From: Chloroflexota bacterium
Lineage (GTDB): Bacteria > Chloroflexota > Anaerolineae > Anaerolineales > Anaerolineaceae
Assembly (NCBI GenBank): GCA_029265085.1
Contig: JAJUJY010000160.1
Location: forward strand, 1 to 9,319
Direction: 5' to 3'
DNA length: 9,319 nt
Part shown: piece by piece, positions 4,987-9,319 of the stretch
How the letters are laid out: the number at the start of each line of letters is the position of its first letter
Numbering within the stretch: the stretch's first letter is position 1
The notes under the pieces: generated by a model
The model's input: only the letters and a program-made list of their open reading frames with translations
Databases searched by the model: none
Told to the model about the DNA's origin: nothing
Translations under genes and position numbers: made by a program

Positions 4987-7032
4987 TTACCCATTATAAC
5001 GGAATTGCAGCGGGATTAAATCTTCTTTCCGTGAGGAAGAGCCAACCCAGGCAGTATAATCCAGGTCTTCTTCAACCCATGCAGCAGCGGTTTCATCATA
5101 CACCGCCATGGCTGACTTTGGCAAAGAAAAAGTGATTTCTCGTTCCTCGCCCAACGCCAGGTCCACTTTCTCAAATCCGCGCAGCAGCCGAAACGGGCGG
5201 TCAACCGTTGATCCTGTGCCGCCAACATATAACTGCACCACTTCTGCCCCTTGCCGCTTGCCGCTATTCCGCACTTTCACTGAAATTTGTGCTGTTTTCC
5301 CATCCACCTTGACTGAAGGCTGGCTATACGAAAAATTAGTGAACGATAACCCGTATCCAAATGCGTATTGAGCTGCTTTGCCTGTTTTCTCCAGCAGGGT
5401 GTAGCCGTGATAATACCCATAATCCACTTCCGCGCTGAAGCGGTCAAAGGGTGGGTAATCCGCCTCAGCCTGTGCCACGCTGAAAGGCAGCTTACCGGAT
5501 GGATTGACATCCCCCAACAGGACGCGCGCCAATGCGCTTCCACCTTGCATCCCGCTGTAAAACGCCATCAGGATCGCTGGTGCCTGGGGTTCCCATTCAC
5601 TCACCATTATTGCGCTCCCACCAATTAATACAACCGCGGTATTCGGGTTGACCCGCCCAAGGGTTTGGATCATGTCTGCTTCATCTGGGCGCAGGCGCAG
5701 GCTGGCTCGATCCCCTCCAATCTTGCTCATTTCGGATAAATATTCACCCTCGTCACTGTGCCGGCAGCCCGCAACAATCACCACGGCATCTGCATTTTGG
5801 GCAGCCGCTTTTGCCGCAGCCAAATCTTTGCCATCGAAATATTGAATTTCTGCTTCAGGAAGTTCTTTTTGCAGCCCTTGCAAGGGTGTGACCACATAAG
5901 GTGGATGCACCTGGCTGGATCCGTGATCGCCAATGTTCTTGACTGTGCCCAATTCTCCTACCAGAAGAATTCGTTTCAATTTGGTTCGCTGCAACGGCAG
6001 TACACCTTCGTTTTTCAACAAGACCATTGATTTTTCCGCTGCTTCTTGGGCCAGTTGAATGTTTGCCTGGGATAAAACTATTTCCGCAGGATAAGGCTGC
6101 GGATCAGGGCGGGTTTCAAACCAGAGCAGTGTCCGCAAGATATTTCGCACTGCCGAATCGATTACAGCAGGCTGCACCTTGCCTTGCTGGACTGCCTTGG
6201 CCAGCCTTGCGCCGTATTTTGCCGGGCTGGGCATCTCTACTTCCATGCCGTTGTTGGCCGCTTTGACCGTGTCATAAATCCCAAACGCAAAATCTGAGAT
6301 GACAAATCCCTGGAAGCCCCATTCCTTGCGTAAAATTTGCTGCAGCAGTTCCTGGCTCTCACAGCACTGGTGGCCGTTCACTTTGTTATAGGCTCCCATC
6401 ACCGACCCGGCTCCTTCGTCCAGGCAGCGTTTGAAATGCGGTAAATACACCTCGCGCAGAGTTCTGGGAGCAGCCTTCACATTGACTTTAAAACGCATAT
6501 TTTCCATACTGTTGCAGGCAAAATGCTTGACACAGGCAATGACGTTATGTTTTTGCACACCGCGCACCAGCGCTGCGCCCATTTCGCCCAGGTGGTATGG
6601 GTCTTCACCGTACGTTTCCTGTGCCCGTCCCCAGGCTGGATGGCGCAGCAAATTGATACATACACCGCCGTAATAATTTGCCCCGCGTGCGCGGATTTCC
6701 TGGGCAATAGCTGCTCCTATGCGCTCTTCTAACCCGCGGTCGAAGGAGGCTCCTCGCGCCATCGAAACTGGAAAGCAGGTGGAGCTTCCCATCACCACTC
6801 CGCGCGGACCGTCGCTGAAGCGCATATTGGGCAAGCCCAACCGTTTGACCGCCCGGGTTGGGTAGGCTGCGCGATTGTAATGTTTGAGAACATACACATC
6901 CCAAACCAGGCGAAAAAAAGATGCCTGACCTGTCATCAGGCCTACTTTTTCCGTTAAAGTCATCTGCGGGATCGTTTGATCCACAAAGGCATCGATTTCA
7001 GCCCGTGAACAGCCTTTTTGAAGTTGATCCAT
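4987..7032 (-). CDS. Glycoside hydrolase family 3, beta-glucosidase-like
   Basis: Retaining exo-glycosidase, 681 aa. The order is GH3 N-terminal barrel (about 20-300), GH3 C-terminal alpha/beta sandwich (about 335-540) and fibronectin-III-like domain (about 590-670, NSGKRQGAEVVQLYV). Family motifs seen: RAQETYGEDP (136-145), substrate-binding KHF (169-171), the GAYNKVNG stretch (213-220), nucleophile Asp247 in GFVISDFAFG, GGDR (439-442) near where the acid/base glutamate is expected, NPSGKLP (510-516) and FGYGLSF (558-564). The nucleophile motif is SDF instead of the usual SDW. There is no signal peptide, so it should act in the cytoplasm on imported oligosaccharides or glycosides. The exact substrate (glucoside, xyloside, glucosaminide) cannot be set. 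The ATG at 7032 has AGGAAGGAG (7043-7051), a very strong ribosome binding site. It is the middle gene of three, 43 bp after the 195-aa gene. Confidence 0.93.
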   Translation of the reverse strand: MDQLQKGCSRAEIDAFVDQTIPQMTLTEKVGLMTGQASFFRLVWDVYVLKHYNRAAYPTRAVKRLGLPNMRFSDGPRGVVMGSSTCFPVSMARGASFDRGLEERIGAAIAQEIRARGANYYGGVCINLLRHPAWGRAQETYGEDPYHLGEMGAALVRGVQKHNVIACVKHFACNSMENMRFKVNVKAAPRTLREVYLPHFKRCLDEGAGSVMGAYNKVNGHQCCESQELLQQILRKEWGFQGFVISDFAFGIYDTVKAANNGMEVEMPSPAKYGARLAKAVQQGKVQPAVIDSAVRNILRTLLWFETRPDPQPYPAEIVLSQANIQLAQEAAEKSMVLLKNEGVLPLQRTKLKRILLVGELGTVKNIGDHGSSQVHPPYVVTPLQGLQKELPEAEIQYFDGKDLAAAKAAAQNADAVVIVAGCRHSDEGEYLSEMSKIGGDRASLRLRPDEADMIQTLGRVNPNTAVVLIGGSAIMVSEWEPQAPAILMAFYSGMQGGSALARVLLGDVNPSGKLPFSVAQAEADYPPFDRFSAEVDYGYYHGYTLLEKTGKAAQYAFGYGLSFTNFSYSQPSVKVDGKTAQISVKVRNSGKRQGAEVVQLYVGGTGSTVDRPFRLLRGFEKVDLALGEEREITFSLPKSAMAVYDETAAAWVEEDLDYTAWVGSSSRKEDLIPLQFRYNG

Positions 7033-7075
7033 CGCCGTGCTTCTCCTTCCTACCGAACAAACAAAGATAAATTAT

Positions 7076-7663
7076 CTACAAATGATTAGGTAATGTTGTC
7101 TTTCGAATATTCAGGACCCGTGCCAATAATAAGATGCTATCGATCAGTCCTCCAGCCAGCGCGCCATAAATCGGGAAAATAAAATACGTGACCCCCGCCA
7201 TTCCCCCCGCGCCGGAGTGCCACAGCCACAGCGCTCCGTTTTGCGATAAGGCAATTTTTTCTACGGCATCCCCTTCAACCAATTGCCGGAAAAAAACATA
7301 TTCCTGTTTAACCCGTTGAAACAACGGCCAGGACAGCAAGTGAATGATTGGTTTGTGGGATGGATCAGGTTCTACCGCCCGATATTCTTCTATTTGCCAT
7401 TGCAGCGGCCTGGGAATCACACTCATTGGATCCTCAATGCTATCATCGTAGAACGGGAGTGAATATAGATTACCCGCGGCCGTCTCCACAAACAACCGGT
7501 CTCCGCCAACCACCCCGATGATTTTTTCGATCCCTTCGGGATGCTCTCCGATATAAATCCAGGTAGTGAACAGGCCGTGCGCAAAAAGATAGGCGGCTGC
7601 CAGGCCAAGGACGATGCCCAAAATTGGGAAAAACCGCATTGAAAAATGTAATTTATCCTTCAT
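7076..7663 (-). CDS. Membrane-anchored protein of unknown function with extracytoplasmic domain
   Basis: A 195-aa protein I do not recognise. One transmembrane helix at about 11-34 is followed by a roughly 115-residue soluble region, probably outside, and a second hydrophobic segment at about 154-183. The tail is short and basic (RVLNIRKTTLPNHL). The soluble part has beta-rich phrases such as GDRLFVETAAGNLYSLP and EKIALSQNGALWLW that recall propeller-type repeats, but there are too few to name a fold. ATG at 7663 follows a GAGAGGGG ribosome binding site. It is first in the operon and 43 bp from the GH3 gene, so a role in sensing or binding linked to the glycoside is possible but unproven. Confidence 0.7.
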   Translation of the reverse strand: MKDKLHFSMRFFPILGIVLGLAAAYLFAHGLFTTWIYIGEHPEGIEKIIGVVGGDRLFVETAAGNLYSLPFYDDSIEDPMSVIPRPLQWQIEEYRAVEPDPSHKPIIHLLSWPLFQRVKQEYVFFRQLVEGDAVEKIALSQNGALWLWHSGAGGMAGVTYFIFPIYGALAGGLIDSILLLARVLNIRKTTLPNHL

Positions 7664-7773
7664 TGATATCCCCTCTCTTTTATTTTATCCTGGAAGTACT
7701 GAAATCATTCAGATTTTTTGTTATCAGATCATCTTGGAGAAGCGTTCCACATTTAGTCGTCAATAAATAACAA

Positions 7774-7804
7774 CACGTGTGAGGGCTGCGTGACCTCACA
7801 CGTG
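7774..7804 (-). terminator. Probable terminator of the UvrA-family gene
   Basis: Perfect 11-bp inverted repeat CACGTGTGAGG / CCTCACACGTG with a 9-nt loop. On the minus strand the stem is followed by the T-rich TTGTTATTTATT. It lies 193 bp past the UvrA stop, farther than usual, but before the next operon on the same strand. Confidence 0.5.
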
Positions 7805-7841
7805 CGAATACCCTATCCCAAGCCCTTCCCTGCATCCGCAT

Positions 7842-7867
7842 CCTCGCCCCGCAAATGAGGGGCGAGG
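7842..7867. repeat. GC-rich inverted repeat in intergenic DNA
   Basis: Perfect 9-bp inverted repeat CCTCGCCCC / GGGGCGAGG with an 8-nt loop. It is followed by two further GCGAGGA-type copies to about 7880. The form resembles dispersed intergenic palindromes (CCCTCTCCC...GGGAGAGGG style) that I recall from many environmental genomes; whether it is multicopy here cannot be seen in one window. Confidence 0.5.
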
Positions 7868-7912
7868 ACCGAGGCGAGGAGTCGCTTGGTAGCCGTCAGC
7901 CAAATTAAAAAA

Positions 7913-7941
7913 CTCTGCGTTCTCGGCGGCTCTGCGGTGAA
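7913..7941. repeat. CTCTGCG-type dispersed repeat
   Basis: Quasi-tandem CTCTGCGTT, CTCGGCGG, CTCTGCGGT, ending TGAA. Its minus-strand reading encodes the phrase HRRAAENAE, which I recall as a recurring spurious peptide produced by a widespread intergenic repeat (accgcagag... form) in many bacterial genomes. T/A runs flank both ends. Recognition is from memory. Confidence 0.5.
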
Positions 7942-7970
7942 TAAAAAAACAGGCAGTAGTTTGAAGATTT

Positions 7971-7991
7971 TGACAACTGGGAACTGACAAC
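7971..7991. repeat. 7-bp tandem repeat, three units
   Basis: TGACAAC, TGGGAAC, TGACAAC in direct succession, 5 bp from the UvrA stop codon. Heptanucleotide tandem repeats of this kind (reverse strand GTTGTCA) are known in cyanobacteria and other environmental bacteria as short tandemly repeated elements. Only three units are present, one imperfect. Confidence 0.5.
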
Positions 7992-7996
7992 CTATC

Positions 7997-9319
7997 TCAG
8001 TTCACCACTTTCTCTGCCGCAAGCTGTTTCAGGCAGGCTCCCGTCCAGGAACCAGCCACCTGCGCCACGGTTTCAGGGGTACCTTCGGCCAGAATCTGAC
8101 CGCCAGCCTCCCCGCCTTCCGGTCCCAGGTCAATCACCCAGTCCGCAGCTTGAATCAGTTCAAGATGGTGTTCAATCACCACAACCGTATTTCCCGCATC
8201 CACCAGCCGCTGTAAAAGCGTCAGCAGCCGGGAAACATCTGCCGGGTGCAGGCCGGTTGTCGGTTCGTCGAGCAAATACAGCGTGTGGCCTGCGCCATTG
8301 CGCGCCAGCTCTTTGGCCAGCTTAACCCGCTGCGCCTCACCGCCGGATAAGGTGGTCGCTGGCTGCCCCAACTGTAGATAGCCTAACCCGACCTCTGCCA
8401 GCAGTTCCAGCCGCGGCGCAATCGCCGGGACGCGTTTAAACAAGGCTAATGCCTCCGCGATGGTCATCGAGAGCACATCCGAAATGTCTGCACCCTGGTA
8501 TTTCACAGCCAGGACTTCTTTCTTAAACCGTTTGCCATGACAGGCCGGGCAGCGTACCTGCACATCCGGCAGAAAATGCATGTTGACCGTTAATACCCCG
8601 GCTCCTTCGCAGCGCTCGCAGCGTCCGCCGGGCACATTGAATGAAAAATGCTTTGCACTCAGCTTGCGCTGGCGCGCTTCCGGCAAACTGGCATAGGTCT
8701 CGCGGATGGCGGTAAAGACCTCGGTATAAGTCGCGGCATTCGAACGCGGAATTCGCCCGATCGGGGATTGATCGACCGTCACCACCCGGTCAATGGATTG
8801 CCAACCCTCGATCCGGTCGTGTAAACCGGGACGTTCCACCGCGCCGTAATACCGCTGCCGGGCTGCCCGGTCAAGGATATCCAGCATCAGGGAAGATTTT
8901 CCCGATCCGGATACGCCGCTGACCGCCACCAGTTTGCCTAAGGGGATGCGCGCGGTCACATTTTTTAAATTATGCTCGCGTGCGCCAACCACCACCAGTT
9001 CTCCGTGCGAACGGGTACGCGGTTTGCGCATGGGCAGCCCCTCGCGCCCGGAGAGAAACGCGCCGGTCAGCGATGCCGGATTCGCCATTAATTCAGCCGT
9101 GCTGCCCTGAGCAACCACCACCCCGCCGTTCTTACCTGCCCCCGGCCCAAATTCAACCACAAAATCAGCCGCAGCGATCATTTCCAAATCATGCTCAATC
9201 ACCAGGATGGTGTTGCCCAGATCGCGCAAACGGCGCAGGATATCGATCAACCGCGCGGTATCGCGTTGATGCAAACCAATCGTCGGTTCGTCCAGCACGT
9301 ATAACACCCCGGTCAACCC
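7997..9319 (-). CDS. uvrA: UvrA-family ABC ATPase, C-terminal half (5' end outside the window)
   Basis: The frame is open through the right edge and begins in GLTGVLYVLDEPTIGLHQRD, the Walker B region of the first ABC domain, so the N-terminal half is missing. The 441 codons hold the second nucleotide-binding domain: Walker A GVSGSGKSS (about 134-142 of the visible part), DQSPIGRIPRSN, a zinc module with Cys233/236/256/259 (CERC, 19 residues, CPAC), signature LSGGEAQR (323-330), Walker B LYLLDEPTTGLH and the His switch VVVIEHHLE. This is the damage-recognition ATPase of nucleotide excision repair, or a paralogue. The phrase LSAKHFSFNVPGGRC, in place of the common GRFSFNVKGGRC, recalls UvrA2-like paralogues that lack the UvrB-binding domain. 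That domain would lie outside the window, so the choice is open. The end at TGA 7997 is clear. Confidence 0.92.
   Translation of the reverse strand, partial: GLTGVLYVLDEPTIGLHQRDTARLIDILRRLRDLGNTILVIEHDLEMIAAADFVVEFGPGAGKNGGVVVAQGSTAELMANPASLTGAFLSGREGLPMRKPRTRSHGELVVVGAREHNLKNVTARIPLGKLVAVSGVSGSGKSSLMLDILDRAARQRYYGAVERPGLHDRIEGWQSIDRVVTVDQSPIGRIPRSNAATYTEVFTAIRETYASLPEARQRKLSAKHFSFNVPGGRCERCEGAGVLTVNMHFLPDVQVRCPACHGKRFKKEVLAVKYQGADISDVLSMTIAEALALFKRVPAIAPRLELLAEVGLGYLQLGQPATTLSGGEAQRVKLAKELARNGAGHTLYLLDEPTTGLHPADVSRLLTLLQRLVDAGNTVVVIEHHLELIQAADWVIDLGPEGGEAGGQILAEGTPETVAQVAGSWTGACLKQLAAEKVVN

Larger units (their letters stand above)
7664..7996. other. 333-bp repeat-rich intergenic region
   Basis: No credible gene. 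From left to right it holds an AT-rich stretch (7680-7770) that should contain the promoter for the 7663 operon, although no convincing -35/-10 pair could be placed. Then come an 11-bp-stem hairpin (7774-7804), a GC-rich hairpin (7842-7867), a CTCTGCG-type repeat (7913-7941) and a 7-bp tandem repeat (7971-7991) that begins 5 bp after the UvrA stop codon. A 64-codon open frame across it is only a reading of these repeats. Confidence 0.75.

Noticed and set aside
5368..6732. Plus- and minus-strand open frames of 65-90 codons inside the GH3 gene
   Set aside because: All lie within a gene with full motif support from end to end; they are shadow frames.
7680..7770. Promoter for the 7663 operon (TTGACG at 7758-7763, TAAAAT at 7682-7687)
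   Set aside because: The two hexamers are far too distant to work together and neither has a partner at 16-18 bp.
7796..7990. 64-codon minus-strand open frame beginning MSVPSCQN
   Set aside because: It is composed of the heptamer repeat, the CTCTGCG repeat and the GC hairpin read through; it has no ribosome binding site and its HRRAAENAE phrase is a known style of spurious peptide.
1..9319. CRISPR array, tRNA, rRNA, transposase, phage or toxin-antitoxin genes
   Set aside because: Looked for on both strands; no spaced identical repeats, cloverleaf, transposase motif or phage gene was seen.

Overview
This window looks like an ordinary chromosomal stretch from a mid-GC bacterium, probably uncultured or environmental. 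The gene styles are a bitrophic-looking OmpR/HK/BcrA-type ABC set, a cytoplasmic GH3 glucosidase and a UvrA-family protein. Together with junk-type intergenic repeats they suggest Chloroflexota (Anaerolineae-like), but no rRNA or marker gene fixes this, so the assignment is a weak inference. No phage, transposase, CRISPR, tRNA or rRNA is visible.

Left block (about 1-3421, minus strand): a regulatory and export operon read right to left. It holds an OmpR-family response regulator (2687-3385), a multi-spanning sensor histidine kinase that overlaps it by a GTGA junction (1125-2690), and a BcrA-type ABC ATPase (108-1028). The start codon of a further gene, probably the cognate permease, sits at the very edge (position 5). 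The regulator has a textbook -35/-10 promoter placed so that its mRNA should be leaderless. Between kinase and ATPase lie four tandem 11-bp direct repeats (1081-1124) and a perfect hairpin (1028-1065) with the ribosome binding site in its loop. This gap therefore looks like a second, regulator-controlled promoter for the transporter, and it is the most interesting piece of the window.

Centre (3596-4549, plus strand): a divergently transcribed small-molecule phosphotransferase of the APH/choline-kinase fold. It ends against a near-ideal 17-bp stem-loop (4621-4658) shared with the convergent operon on the other side.

Right-centre block (4680-7663, minus strand): a three-gene operon with an unknown two-helix membrane protein (195 aa), a 681-aa cytoplasmic GH3 beta-glucosidase-like enzyme, and an unknown small two-helix membrane protein (91 aa).

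Right end: a 333-bp intergenic region (7664-7996) packed with inverted and tandem repeats. It includes a probable terminator, a GC-rich hairpin, a CTCTGCG-type repeat and a 7-bp tandem repeat. Beyond it is the C-terminal half of a UvrA-family ABC ATPase that runs off the window at 9319.
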